Assembly: GCA_946965045.2 (NCBI GenBank)
Contig: OX337240.1
Coordinates: forward strand, 1,302,001-1,366,000
Origin: Epithemia pelagica
Taxonomy: Eukaryota > Bacillariophyta > Bacillariophyceae > Surirellales > Surirellaceae
Length of the DNA: 64,000 nucleotides
Direction: 5' to 3'
The position numbers and the translations under genes were made by a program. Below, in pieces: positions 9,841-21,667 of the stretch. Each line of letters opens with the position of its first letter. Positions within the stretch are counted from its first letter, which is position 1. The notes under the pieces were generated by a model, which worked only from the letters and a program-made list of their open reading frames with translations, ran no database searches and was not told the origin of the DNA.

Positions 9841-11124
9841 TTATGGCATAAAACGGGACGACCAGAGCTCAACACCAAAGAATTGGTTCCAGTTGCGCGG
9901 TGGAGGTGCTGTGAGGGAAAGGCCTGCCAAGGGTGAGGATAACGACGGCGCCGGTGGGTGGGCGCTTTCACTACGAATACTGGCCCTCGTGTGGTCGTCG
10001 TCGTCATCCTCATGATCGTCGTCGTCACGACAAGAAGAAGCACCGAAGAGAGGTTTGGATGTTCCCAATCGCAATTGTTCTGGTAACACGAGTCGAGACG
10101 CATGCAAGGCCACCGATTGGTCCGGCAAGGGCCGTTTTGTCAAGCCACTGTCGTATCGAACATCTCCCATGACAGGACACATGGCCACTTGTCCCAGCAA
10201 GGCCCGAATCATGTGACGTCGGCCTTGATGAGTGGTAATTTGAAGAACCACATATGGTGAGGAGGAGGAGGAAGACGACGACAATATGGGCAGTTCTTTC
10301 CATGTCAGAGAGCAGACTTGCCCCTTGTCACTTGATACGCTTTGTGTGGACCAACCGGTGCGAAGAACTGGTTCCATTTGTACCGTCCGTTGCTCTTGAG
10401 GGTGTGGCAACAGAATTCCCGACAGCTTATACTCGGTTGAGGAATCTACTGAACGGTGAGGGATGGTGGACGAATCGGTACTTCCATGCAATGCCATTTC
10501 ATCGTCATGATTAATCTCCCTTGTCTTTGTGTCGTCAAGGAGATTGGAAGCCGCAATTAAGCTTGGAATATGACGAGCGTAGACAACGCAATGATAAATT
10601 TTGCGTATTTGTTGCCATTGGGTTTGGATTCGACTCGCAGCTTTGCTCGTTTTTCCGAAAAGCAAGACACCCGAACACGGTTGGTCTAGTCGATGCAATG
10701 GCAACAGAAACTGCCCTTGACTTCCTCCACCCCAGTTCTGTTCTTGACAGTATGTCAAGAGGCATTGTTTACTATTCCGTGGATCCGGTTGTTCATGACT
10801 TGTGTGACGAGTCTTGCGAGTATTGGGTACGGAATGCCATCCTGGTGGTTTGTGCACCGCCAACACATGATTGTTCGAAAACAGAATCGTAGGACGGTCC
10901 AAATGACGGGCAAATCGTCGTTCTCTTCGCCGCGAATGTTCTTCATCTCGTGCCACCAATGGTAGTGAGTATCCTTTCCTTGTAACTGGCGTGACGGGGC
11001 CCAGGATTTGAGCCTTGGTATAGTAGGACCTTCCTGAGGCACTTGGCAATGGATAAGAATGTGTTGGGGATCTACATTTCCAAGATAAAGGAGTGAAACA
11101 TGTTCTCCATTGATGCCTCTTCAT
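9841..11124 (-). CDS. RluA-family RNA pseudouridine synthase
   Basis: A single-exon protein of 427 residues from the ATG at 11124; the frame is open from a TTG at 11154. Family motifs appear in order: PTILFSNNHVLAVHKPPGWH (motif I), then LLPLHRLDQPCSGVLLFGKT (motif II), where the Asp of HRLD is the catalytic nucleophile, then ITTHQGRRHMIRALL and ALHASRLVLPE near the C-terminus. The enzyme converts uridine to pseudouridine in rRNA or tRNA; the exact site cannot be read from sequence. The N-terminus is Ser/Arg/Tyr-rich with almost no acidic residues for about 45 residues, which suggests an organelle presequence. A Ser-rich low-complexity insert (SSSSSSS) and a charged DDDDHEDDDDDH insert expand it beyond the usual 300 residues. 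Confidence 0.85.
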   Translation of the reverse strand: MKRHQWRTCFTPLSWKCRSPTHSYPLPSASGRSYYTKAQILGPVTPVTRKGYSLPLVARDEEHSRRRERRFARHLDRPTILFSNNHVLAVHKPPGWHSVPNTRKTRHTSHEQPDPRNSKQCLLTYCQEQNWGGGSQGQFLLPLHRLDQPCSGVLLFGKTSKAASRIQTQWQQIRKIYHCVVYARHIPSLIAASNLLDDTKTREINHDDEMALHGSTDSSTIPHRSVDSSTEYKLSGILLPHPQEQRTVQMEPVLRTGWSTQSVSSDKGQVCSLTWKELPILSSSSSSSSPYVVLQITTHQGRRHMIRALLGQVAMCPVMGDVRYDSGLTKRPLPDQSVALHASRLVLPEQLRLGTSKPLFGASSCRDDDDHEDDDDDHTRASIRSESAHPPAPSLSSPLAGLSLTAPPPRNWNQFFGVELWSSRFMP

Positions 11125-11264
11125 CGCAATCTGAATCGGATCTTTTTTGTGCAAAAAGAGGTTGGTCGCTTTTGAAAAGTCGCTTATGGGTCGCTGTTAA
11201 TTTTCTTCTCCTCCTTTCCAAACTTTCATTTGGTCGATCGAAATGAAACCATACTCCTACAACC

Positions 11265-14216
11265 ATGTCCAGCAGCAAAAGCACTTCTGATCAAAAGCTG
11301 AAAATATTGTTGTTTGGTTCGATTGGTAGTCAGATAGAACCCTTCTGTGAGAAGTTGTTGGCCTTGCAAGCGAGTAAAGCCGGGCCTTTTGATGCTGCCT
11401 TTTGTGTTGGATCTTGTCATGTGTTGCCGTTAATCCACCTCTTGAAGAAGAAGAAGCAAGAGCAAAGCACTACAGACAAGGACAATACCTCGTTGCCACT
11501 CCCCGTATTTTTGCAAGAACCATTGGAATCCATCAACACACTTATCGATCAGGGACATGAACCAGAGAAACCAACAGAGAGTGGCGGAGGCGATTCGCAA
11601 CCAACCGTCGACGACTCACAAGAACAATCACAAGATCCTGATTTTCTTCTAAAGGTGTATCCCAATTTATATATTTTGCGAAACCAATCAAGTCCTCATC
11701 GGGCCAGTGTTTGGAGTCTCCCCATTGGAAGAAGCATCAATGGACGCAAGAAACGTGAATTGGTGGTGGCTGCATGTCCTAGTCATTTGCGATCCGATTC
11801 CGATCAAGTCAAGGAACTGATGCAAAACTTACAACACGTATCGTATCGGGGATGTGACTTGCTTCTTACTACTGAATGGCCACAGGGAATTGAAACCGTT
11901 CTAAAGAATAACAGTGCCACTACAATGTCGAATCAATCTACCCTGGCAACCAAGGCAAACGGTGACGACACGAATTCCAACCAGAACACTGGACAGCCAG
12001 CAAACATCTCGTATGATATTGCCGATATCGCTTTGCAAGCCCGTGCTCGGTATCACGTGGCAGTGGCTTCGACCCAAACTCAGACTTTTGTTCAATCACC
12101 GCCCTATGCCCATTTAGCATCCTTGACCAACACTGTTCCCATCCACCACACGGGCCGCTTCTTGGCCTTGGGATCTGTGGTAGACAATGCTACCCTAAAA
12201 CAACGGGGTGGTGGAAAATTGACCAAGTTTGTTCATGCATTGGGTTTGAAACCTTTGTTCCAAATGTCGATGCAAGAATTGCAAGAGGGCGGAAACGCGG
12301 TGCTGCCATGTCCTTTCACCGATGCTGTGTATCAAATGGATGGTTCAAATAGTAGCAAGAGGGAACCGAGAAGGGCAAACTCCGCTGGTGCCAATAGGAG
12401 TAGCGTCGGAGGTTTATCTGAAGCGAGCGCACGACGTATCTTGGCCGAAGAACAATCGAAACGTTCGGGATCTACTGTTGCAGCACAGCGTTGGGCAACC
12501 AACAACTCCCGACAGAAGAATTCACAGGAGGATGGAAATGATATTGATCCCACCAATCAAACCTTGTTTGTTCATGGACTGCACAAGGATGTTACTGGCT
12601 TATTGCAATCGAGTCGTGGAGATGCAGTCTTGTTGCGTGCCTTTCAGACCTTCCAGGCCGTACAAATTCGAAAGCCTCCCAATGCTCCGACCAGTAGCTT
12701 TGCCTTTGTCGATTTTCCATCACATGCACAAGCTCTGGCTTGTTGGAAAGATCATCGATCCAATGGTATCACCGTTTCGGGTGTTCATCTGGATGTCAAA
12801 TGGGCCAGCAACAACAAACGCAAACGCGGTAATGAGCTGAACAATGACAATCCAGATATGAATCAGAAACGCACCCGCTTGACAGAAGCCACTGCCAAAG
12901 ACTCCTCCACCGTGTACTACAAATTACCGTCGGAAATGGTCTCATCTGGAGGCAATGACCGAGGAAGAATAAGTGAGATACTGCGCGTTTGGATGGAACG
13001 AACGTTGGAAGATGCCTTGGCTCCGGCAGACAATAGTGGTGAGGACGGCGGGGAACGCATCACGGCCGCGGAGGAACCAGCCCTGCGAGTCCAGGAAAGC
13101 GTTCCAGAGAAACATGAATCGGATTCTTCTGGTGCCGTTGCCAATTTTGGCTTTTTGGAGTTTGCCTCTCATGCCGCTGCGAGTATGGCGTTGGCCACTT
13201 TGACAGGTACGTGGTTTATCATTATGAAACGAGAGGATCAACAACAACGTATCTGTGTCGTTCCTATCCATTGCTCTTGATAATATATAGGTAGCACAGA
13301 TGGCGGCTTGGTTCTTTCGGATGCGCCTCGACTACCAGGGAAAGAATATAAAGGATTACGCTTTCATTGGGGACAGGGCAAGAAAGCCCAAAACGAAAAG
13401 GATATAATTGAAGATGCTTCAGGATTCAAGTTTGAACGAAAACATTTCCCGGCGGACGCGAGGAAAGACTGTTGGTTTTGCTTGGCCAGTGACGCGTGCG
13501 AAAAGCATTTGATCACCGGCGTCTACGACAAATGTTACACTGCCATGCCCAAGGGACCGGTGCACCCAGGTCATGTGTTGCTTATACCTGTACAACACGA
13601 GGATCGAGGGGCGCTCAAGAATATTCCCGTCGCGGAGGAAATGGAGGAAATCAAGGCCAAATTATATCAACACGCTTCCTTGGCATACGATATGGACATG
13701 TTTGTGTTTGAGAGAGCGATTCAGACCAAGGGAGGTTATCATTCACACGTTCAGTGCATTCCCATCCCTAGACGTCTGGGGATTAAGCTTCAAGCAACCA
13801 TGATGACACAAGCACGAAAGATTGGAATCAATTTGCGAGAAATTAGTTCAGATCTCGATATGTCCGCGTTGGTAAACAATGACGATGAGGACCAAAAAGA
13901 AAACAGTGGCTATTTCTATGCAGAGATCGTCAACACGGCATCTTTCAAGACTTCCACGACGAGCCCTGAGATAAAGAAATTTCTGTACAAGACTTCTCAA
14001 CCAAACACGGGAGACCCAGGGAGGCAAGGAAGCTCCGCCACATTGGTTCCCCTACAATTCGGTCGTGAAGTGTTGGCTGCCGTCATGGGGAAACCTGAGT
14101 TGGCGCATTGGAAAGCCTGTGTGGCAAGCCAAGAAGAGGAAACCAAACTGGCTAGGGAAATGCGGGACTCCATCGCCAAATATATGAGCGGCAAGGAAAA
14201 CAAAGTTTCATCCTAG
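11265..14216 (+). CDS. CWF19L1: CWF19L1/CwfJ-family splicing-associated protein
   Basis: Exons are 11265..13206 and 13291..14216; intron 13207-13290 is 84 nt (GTACGT...ATAG), giving 955 residues. The N-terminal 300 residues are the metallophosphatase-like region of CWF19L1 (KILLFGSIGSQ at the start). An RRM-like domain follows (about residues 430-525: QTLFVHGLHKDV, FAFVDFPSH), then a second degenerate RRM-like stretch crossing the intron. The C-terminal third has both CwfJ domains: KDCWFCLASDACEKHLI, the HIT-like GPVHPGHVLLIPVQHE, YHSHVQCIPIPRRLG, and a closing PLQFGREVLAAVMGKPELAH. Relatives act at late spliceosomes with lariat debranching factors; yeast Drn1 is the clearest example. The split of the second RRM by the intron is confirmed by the in-phase join TLTG/STDGG. 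The start ATG has an ACC context. Confidence 0.9.
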
Positions 14217-14254
14217 AAGTGTCTTCTCCTTCTCCTTCTCCTAGAAGTGTCTTC
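14211..14254 (+). repeat. 16-bp direct repeat overlapping a stop codon
   Basis: TCCTAGAAGTGTCTTC at 14211-14226 contains the TAG stop of the CWF19L1 gene. It is repeated exactly at 14239-14254, separated by TCCTTC-type triplets. This is a small local duplication. Confidence 0.7.
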
Positions 14255-14857
14255 AAGAAATACAGTGAGAACATTTGTTGTCCAGTTCTTCAGCGTGTTT
14301 GAGCTTGTGCCCAATCGAGTTGCATTTAGAAGTGCTCAAAGTGTCCCCAGTTGAAACAAATCATGCCCCTACGTGTGTTTTCCTCCTTGCCATCATACCT
14401 GGGTATACTCCTCTGGCACTATGTCATACTTCCAATACACATAGTCCATTCATTGGAGGACTTCTGCGGGAGGATATATTATGATGATAATGCATTGTTT
14501 TGTTGGGCTTCGTACGGACTACGGACGGCTGAAATCTGAAAGCGCGCAGGGGCATCTTTCCAACGAGAGTCGGCGCGTCACACTTCGACAGTATGAGGTG
14601 ACGGCGGGACAAACAGAAAGAGGAACACACTTCGACCATTTGAACAGGAACACACTTCGAACCATCCCAAATGGAACTTTAGTAACTTCCGGAAGACAGA
14701 TTAAAGTTACTGATTCGAACTGGACCATTCACCGTCGCTTTCTTTCAATTCGGTGAAGTGTTATCTTCCACCTTTTAGAAAGAGCTCTGGAACCTGTGGA
14801 AGTGAAAAACACCATATTCTGTTACGCCGCCAACTTCATCTGCTTGACGACGGCACA
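14217..14857. other. Intergenic region upstream of the coiled-coil gene
   Basis: About 640 bases with no supported gene. It contains the second copy of the 16-bp repeat (14239-14254). It also holds two exact copies of AGGAACACACTTCGA at 14621-14635 and 14646-14660, spaced 25 bases apart, which may be promoter elements of the gene starting at 14858. Confidence 0.45.
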
Positions 14858-16528
14858 ATGCTTCGAACAAACTTGGGAGCACCCGCTTCTACTTCAAACT
14901 CTCATGGGAAGAATGCGGCGGCTTCGACTATGTCGTTGTACCAAAAGTACTCGGATCTAACCAGTGGCATTGACAAGGCGCGAAGTGAACGGACCCAGCT
15001 GGAAGACCGATTGGCAAAGCTTCAAGATGAAATCAGTCAAGTCGAACAGGCAACTCTTGATTTAGGTCAAGAAAGCATTGATTCGCGTGATGATGCTGTC
15101 CATTATTTGGAAGACACTCAAAGTCGTCTAACAGATACCTTGTCCGATTTAGAAAACAAAAATGCAAAGATGGCAAACACATGTGACATGCTGGAAGAGC
15201 GGAAAATGATTTTACGCAGAACTTTTCATGATTACCAACGTCGATTTTTGGAAGAATCCCGTGAATTTCGCAGACAGTGCAAGCGATTGAGACAGCAAGC
15301 ACGATCTGCAGGACTTCCAAACGCTTTCCAAAGTGCATTCGCGGTATCTCTTGGGGGGCAGGATTTCGCAGCTCCACTCATCTTTGATTCGATTGACGAC
15401 AATGATAGCAATATTCTCGAGCTCAGTCAAGTCGTGGAGGACTCCATTTCTAGCCGAAACAGCGACGAAATGGAGTCATTGCTTGAGACTTACAATGATG
15501 ACGTGGAGCTGATGGAAAAGCTCCAGATATATAAGTCCCAGAAGAAAGAGCTGTCGTGTCTGCAGGAAAAGGTGAAAAATGTTCAACAATTACAAAGACA
15601 AGCTGAAAATGAAAGTTGTGGGGCGTCAAGACGGCGGGACAAGTTGCAAGGCCAACTAGATCGTATCATGCTCGACAATTCAAAAATGGACCTTGAAATT
15701 CGAGAAATGCAGCGGACCACTGAAGAGGCCAAGGCTCTTGCGGAGGCATTCTCTCAACGTAGGTTACATGCAATTGAATATTGTGTCGTTCCCGCTTCTC
15801 ACCTGTTTCTTATGTTCACAGAGACGGAAGCTCCTTCATCTTCTCAAAATCAGCCGAACGTTTCGAACAAACCCTCACGCCAGTCTCGACAACCGATGAC
15901 CAACCCATATCTCAAGAAGCGGTCATATCAACACACCGAACAGAAACCATCTGACAGAAAAGACGCTTTTCAAACTCCGAGAATTTGTCCGGTGACATCA
16001 TCAGATGCTGAACCACCACACCGAGAAAAACAACGATCGTCGTTGAATCGCCGACGTCGTAATCAATTTGGATCATCCCTGCTTATCACCGGTGATGCTT
16101 TGAATGAAGATACGGTGGAACAAGAGGATTCGGCGTTAGTCATTCCACACCCCGTTAGGGAACCTCAGGGATCAGGGAGAATGCGTGTCTGTATCACGCC
16201 CACACCTACTCCAGCCCAGTCGAAAATACAAACTATGTCGAAGAACCAATCAGATGAGTCTATCAATGGTGACCGACATGCTTCTAATTCCATAACCGAC
16301 GGGAAAGAGCGCGCGGCAGGCGATCGCTGTAAGCGCGAAGACGATTTGATTGAAGGTTTGAAATTTCCTGGATATTCTTCTCCGATTGTGTTTGGCCCGG
16401 GTTCAGAGACCAGTAGACCAGCGGTATCGATGAAAAGTGAACGAGAAAAGGTCATTGAGCTACTTCTAGAAGAAAAGGATGACGAAGTTGATGAGCTGCT
16501 GGATTTTGAAGGGTTGAAGAAACATTGA
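14858..16528 (+). CDS. Coiled-coil protein, unknown function
   Basis: The start is the ATG at 14858; the frame is open from a GTG at 14753. A probable intron at 15759-15821 (63 nt, GTAGGT...TTCACAG) splits it into 14858..15758 and 15822..16528, giving 535 residues. Because the intron is 3n long and free of stops, retention would give 556 residues. Residues about 40-150 and 205-300 are strongly heptad-like and rich in E, K, Q, R and L, with no globular domain between. The C-terminal half is low-complexity and charged, with basic patches (RRRRNQFG) and an acidic end (LLEEKDDEVDELLDFEG). A structural or scaffold role is likely, but I cannot place it in a family. Confidence 0.65.
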   Translation: MLRTNLGAPASTSNSHGKNAAASTMSLYQKYSDLTSGIDKARSERTQLEDRLAKLQDEISQVEQATLDLGQESIDSRDDAVHYLEDTQSRLTDTLSDLENKNAKMANTCDMLEERKMILRRTFHDYQRRFLEESREFRRQCKRLRQQARSAGLPNAFQSAFAVSLGGQDFAAPLIFDSIDDNDSNILELSQVVEDSISSRNSDEMESLLETYNDDVELMEKLQIYKSQKKELSCLQEKVKNVQQLQRQAENESCGASRRRDKLQGQLDRIMLDNSKMDLEIREMQRTTEEAKALAEAFSQRRLHAIEYCVVPASHLFLMFTETEAPSSSQNQPNVSNKPSRQSRQPMTNPYLKKRSYQHTEQKPSDRKDAFQTPRICPVTSSDAEPPHREKQRSSLNRRRRNQFGSSLLITGDALNEDTVEQEDSALVIPHPVREPQGSGRMRVCITPTPTPAQSKIQTMSKNQSDESINGDRHASNSITDGKERAAGDRCKREDDLIEGLKFPGYSSPIVFGPGSETSRPAVSMKSEREKVIELLLEEKDDEVDELLDFEGLKKH

Positions 16529-17052
16529 TGGGCAATCTCGACTCAGCAGATTCTCTGCCATTCGGTAGCAAGACTTCGACACGCTGTATTATAATACTAA
16601 ACATGCGTTGTTCTGATCACGATTTATATCCGAGTGTGAGTGTATCCCAATTCAAACCCAGCCATCCCAATACAAGGGAACTAGAGAATGACATCGTCAT
16701 TGCCCTTTTATTCAACAAGTCACTAAAGGGTAGGGCTGAATCATTATTTTCTGCTTCTATTCGAAGAGTTTGGGATTAGGTCGCAAGTCGCAATCCGCAA
16801 CGTCTCTGTCTCTCGCGGCTTTTCAGTGTGGGACGTGGGACGGCATTGACTATGAAGGATCACCCGGCGTTTACGGTTATTTGGAGTTTGGAGGCTGTCA
16901 TGTGCCAACCTCTCAATCTCTCGTACAATCAATACTCTCGGCACTGACTGCGCGCATGCACGTATGTCTCATTTCTACGTGACAATATATTCATCGTCTC
17001 TTCCTCACTTTTTCTGGAATATCTTGAAGGCAATAAGAAACCACCATCGACC
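16529..17052. other. Intergenic spacer upstream of CAP-G
   Basis: 524 bases between tandem plus-strand genes. It presumably contains the promoter of the condensin gene. Nothing else is recognised. Confidence 0.5.
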
Positions 17053-20000
17053 ATGGACGCCAACGAACTCTTGGAAGTCCTGGAGCCTCAATTTGACACT
17101 TACCAGCGAAGTACATCAGCGCGTCGAAACAAGTCTTTCGTCGAAAATCAGGCTGCTGTTGTTTTCGAGATTACCCGGGAATTTGGAACGAAGTGGCAAC
17201 AAAATTGTGAAGAGAAACCACTAAATGACAACAACGACGACAGCGAGGATGAAGAATTGTACTCTTGTCTTTCGGAAGTTCTCGTTCATTTTTTCGATTG
17301 CGCTATATCGGTAGAATATACAGCTTCGTCGAAACATTCAATCGATGCCATTTTTGAACTGTTGGCCGCGGTGGCCTCACACAAATCCATTCTCGCACAA
17401 GAAATCCTTGACCGTGTTATTGAATGCAGTCAGGTGGTTTTAGAACGCATCCGGGCCTCCTCTTGTGAGTTCATTGGTATCTTCGTATCCTTCTTGATCA
17501 AGAACAATCAGATTGTAAAGGAGCAGAAAGACGAGCTCTTGGACCAGGCATCTCAAGCCCTCATTCCACGTATAACGGACAAAGCACAATCTGTACGTCT
17601 GGCCTTCACACATGCTGCCGCGTCCTTCTTTGGTGATTTCACCAATGAGCATGGAGAACAATTGAATGGACACTACGATGACCCAGAATTACGCCAAGGA
17701 CTGCAATGGTCTCTCCAACACGATCCATCTGTAACAACCAGAGTGGCCGCGCTTGAAGCACTTCCGGTCACGCCACAAACGACTGACTTGGTCATCTCCA
17801 GACTTCGAGATCTCAAGCCAAAAGTCCGATCTGTTGCAGCAAATATTCTTGAGAACGTTAGTGTGGTACAACTTGATGCTGAACAATGTGCTGCGGTAAT
17901 CGAAGCTGGAAGTAACAGTCGGTAAGTTTCAACTTTAACGAATTGTCGCAAAGAACTCGCAAGTTTCTGACAATTCTACCAATCTGCAGTTGTGACGCCG
18001 TGAAACAAAAGACTCGTGAAATTATTTGCGTGAAATGGATGAAAGAATTCAAATATGATCCCATCAGTTTGCTCAAGAAGATTGGTGTCGTGGAGCATGA
18101 GGAAACATGCGAGAAACTTGTTCGTATCCTTCTCAATGCCGATCAAGAATATCTGTCCAAAATCCTCCCAAGAACAGAGTTTCAGCTGTACTGGGAAGAG
18201 CTTGAGGCGGCTGGAGCTGGTCTTCTCATTCAATCGAAGAAAATCGAGATTGACTTGACTAAGCTTTTCTACGTACGAGTGAAGTGCCAAAATATATCAT
18301 CAACTGGCCGAAACACGACTGTTGACGACATGCTAACTGCCATTCTACCAGATGTCCCAACACTCTGCGAACAATTTGAGCTACACGCAATGGTTCTGAT
18401 GAAGATTATGGTAGATGGTGAGCATTCCCGAATAACTCAAAACGAAGAAGAACTTACATGTGTATGCGACAATCTCTTGCAGCTTTTCGAGTACGTCGAT
18501 TTGGAGGAGGGATCCAGAGCGCATCTGAAAGAAACCATGAAAAAAATGCTCGCGTCTGTGCTGACACCAGAAGACCTAGTCGAGGGGTGCGTCCAGGCGC
18601 TGCATCGTGTGATGGGAAACCGAGAAGACTTATTCTGGGAAGCTGTCGTTGATATTACAGAAAATCTCGACTCCAAAAGCATTGAGGGGGAAGTTGACCT
18701 TGATGAAGCCGTCATTTTGCGCATTCTCGCTATTATAGCTGTGGTATGCGAAGTTTCGACCAGCGAGCTCCGAAAGGCTGTAGAAATTCAGGAGAGATTT
18801 TATGCTTTGGTGCATCCTCCCTTGTCCCACGACAACCAGTTGGTACGGGAGGCAGCTGTCGGTTGCTTAGGGAGACTCGGTGTGTTTGTGGAACCGAAAA
18901 CATTTGACGATCAATATGAGGGAGTCATGGTGAAGCTTGCGACAAGCGAATTAGAGCCAATAGCAATTCGAATCCAATCGTTGTTTGCCCTGACAGATTG
19001 GGTCATTCTTTCTCTCCCGCCTACATCAGGAATTTTGGAGAGCCTCAAGCAAATCGTCCCGGAACTGCTGGAAGACTTAGAGACAAAGGTCGTCCGCATT
19101 GCCGCCGAGGTTGCGTTGAGACTACTGTTTTCGAAGAAAGTTCCCGTTGATGATTGGATCGCGAAGCTCTTAGTGCTATTCTTCGATCCTGTTTTGTCCG
19201 CCGACAGCGATACAATAGAAGAAGACAGCGAGGAATCCATCAGCGATGTTGGAAGCCCCGAAAGACTCCAGCAACTGCTGAGCTTATTTTTCCCTACGTT
19301 CTGTATTCGTGGTGAAACGGAAAGGGGAGCTTTTCTGGACTCTGTGTCTACGATACTGGCGTTGTACCTCGAAAAAGACAAACAAAAACGCAAACGTCGA
19401 GTTCGAGCAACACCGATATCAAAGGTGCTTGATTACGTCGTTTCTACAGCAAACGGGACGGTCAGCTCTGAAGTCAGCACCGCTGAGGCCCATATCCCGA
19501 GCGGACCTGACACAGACCCCGGTCCGTCGTTTCGAGTTGCTCTACAGCTTGCGGAATTTATATCTCAAGAAATGGATGTTTGCTCCCTTTCACTTTTGCG
19601 CTCATTGTGTAAACACCTCGGGAAAATGGAATTGGACATCGAAAGTGGGAAGCATTCGAGCCATACATCTCGGCTAGGTGACACTCTGGAGGAGTTGGCA
19701 TCAGAGCTCAACGATCAGGCGTGTGTTGAATCCATTCAAACTCTGCATGAATACATTTCGAATCTGGAGATGTCAGAGCAAGAGACAAACAATAGAGGCG
19801 TTGTCGAGATACCGGAGGAAGAGACAAACAATAACGGCTTTGTCGATGCTATGGACCGTCCACCTCTATTAGAAGAAGAGGATTCGGGAGAATCACCGAA
19901 CTCTGGTATAGAAGATACCGCGAGATCAAAGACTGAACCCGTTCTGACTGATGCAGAGAAAGAAAACGGTTTTTCGATGCGTTCACCACGTGCTACAAGA

Positions 20001-20057
20001 TCCAAGCGTAAGAAATCGCGTGAAAATGGACAGTTGACACCATTGCTGTCGTTGTAA
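17053..20057 (+). CDS. NCAPG: Condensin complex subunit 3 (CAP-G/Ycg1-like)
   Basis: Exons are 17053..17921 and 17990..20057; intron 17922-17989 is 68 nt (GTAAGT...TGCAG), giving 978 residues. The protein is an all-helical HEAT-repeat array. The Cnd3/CAP-G pattern shows in ALIPRITDKAQSVRLAFTHA, in DPSVTTRVAALEALPVTPQT and in LVISRLRDLKPKVRSVAANI, followed by the Cnd3 C-terminal HEAT block around LASVLTPEDLVEGCVQALH. CAP-G is the HEAT subunit that, with CAP-H, binds DNA and drives loop extrusion in condensin I during mitosis. The length fits the family (about 900-1030). The C-terminal 60 residues are Ser/Glu-rich and end in a basic RSKRKKSREN patch, a likely nuclear signal. Confidence rests on the HEAT signature, not on a single catalytic motif. 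Confidence 0.8.
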
Positions 20058-20338
20058 ATTGTAGTCGGCATCAGGGAAGGGCATGGGGCAGCCAAGAAAT
20101 CATAGTAAAAATAACTGTAGTCATATCTTCGCACTTTGGAACTACCGGTAGCTTACGTCAGGTGTACTCCGATGCCAACCAACTCAGGCACTAAAGCACA
20201 GATTGTCAAATTCAAATAAGGAGATCGTGAGAATCGTGGTAGATGGAAGCATCACTCATCGCCAAGTTCTAGGAAAAGTCATGACACAGACTATTCGTGG
20301 TTGCGAAACGACACATCTGGGGAGGATTTACGCCCAGT

Positions 20339-21394
20339 TCAAGTTTTGGCTTTTTTCGTTACGTGCAACTCTTCAACAATACCATCGTTGTCATCGTCGT
20401 CTTCTTCTTTTTCACAAGCATCAAACATAGCATCTTCCAGCAACCGCAGTTTGGCACGACGGGCTAAATAATATGAAGTACCAGACAAAGAATCCACCGT
20501 TCTACCAACGTCGAGAGAAACGTTATTTTGTGTGGTGGAAGAGGTTGGTAAGAACGGGAATGACAAAATCAGTTCAAGAACCTCTAGTGTGGACTCTGCT
20601 TGTGAAAAGATTGCGTGCTGTATTGTCTCCACTGTAGATTCATTCCAATGAACACGTTCTTCCAAGCGATCCGTTGGTATTGATGACGCTGTTCGACACA
20701 AGTCTTCAGAAGAAGTGGAAACAATTATACTCGCTTCACACACCTCATGTGGTTTTGATCGATTTGTAAAATTCGTCAAACCCACGTTTTGCTTCAAACG
20801 CTTCACCATTTTATCATGAATGACGGCTTCTTTCGCCTGCGATGCATCGTGGATTGTTTCATGGCCATTCAAAGTTGGTTGGAAGGAAGTGAATTCTCCC
20901 CATGCTCGACAAGCAAAATAAAGAGATCCTGATTTCCCTTGATTTACATCACCTTCATTACCCTGGCCAGCTGTATAGTGTTTCCAACAACATATTGTTT
21001 CCAAATTAACTATCATGTAGGGACCTTTCCAAGCAAGAACTCCAGCTAGAACTTGATTGTGTTCTTCGTCATTGTCCCTATTTTGATTTTTCACACTCGG
21101 CGAATGCTTGGACCACCACCACGGAGAGCTGGAATGATTGGTGTCGTTGTTTGGCGAATGAGGAGTCGGTGACTGATCGGGTTTCCATTCAAAGGTCCAT
21201 CCCTCCATTTGCCGCCGACAAAGTTCATCTGGCTTGTTTTCATTAATGAAGGTTGCTACAGCCGAGGTGAACGCAGTATCTTCCATTTCTAACCAACGCC
21301 CCCAACGCAAACCTGTGAGTTGTCGTTGCAGTACGCTACTGAAGTACAAGAGCGGCTTATTTCGCCCATCATGGTGTCGAATCGATGAGAGCAT
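20339..21394 (-). CDS. Hypothetical protein with acidic, NLS-like C-terminus
   Basis: A single-exon frame of 351 residues from the ATG at 21394. I recognise no domain. A run of tryptophans (PWWW) and a stretch around VLAWKGPYMIVNLETICCW suggest a small folded region between residues about 80 and 170. The rest is Ser/Thr/Asn-rich. The C-terminus is acidic (EKEEDDDDNDG), followed by KKAKT. It lies downstream of the bestrophin-like gene on the same strand, separated by 273 bases, and converges with CAP-G. Its coding status rests on length and clean boundaries only. Confidence 0.5.
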   Translation of the reverse strand: MLSSIRHHDGRNKPLLYFSSVLQRQLTGLRWGRWLEMEDTAFTSAVATFINENKPDELCRRQMEGWTFEWKPDQSPTPHSPNNDTNHSSSPWWWSKHSPSVKNQNRDNDEEHNQVLAGVLAWKGPYMIVNLETICCWKHYTAGQGNEGDVNQGKSGSLYFACRAWGEFTSFQPTLNGHETIHDASQAKEAVIHDKMVKRLKQNVGLTNFTNRSKPHEVCEASIIVSTSSEDLCRTASSIPTDRLEERVHWNESTVETIQHAIFSQAESTLEVLELILSFPFLPTSSTTQNNVSLDVGRTVDSLSGTSYYLARRAKLRLLEDAMFDACEKEEDDDDNDGIVEELHVTKKAKT

Positions 21395-21667
21395 TCTGGT
21401 CGCAGAAAAAGACTACCTGCTCTTCGGAGGATGTACCATAAAAGACCTACTCCTCTAGTAGAGACAATGGAGGATTGAGAAGAGTATCAAAAACATGTAT
21501 AAATTTGCGGGTTGGTCAGATCCTATTACATTCCAAGGGGGATTTGAGATATGCAAAATGCATGGTGGCCAACGGAGATAGAATACGGTCTGTTTTCACT
21601 AGAATTGTCCCTTCATCCTATCGATTATACGAAAGTTGTGGATTTGCTTGTTCGGAATTGATGTCCA

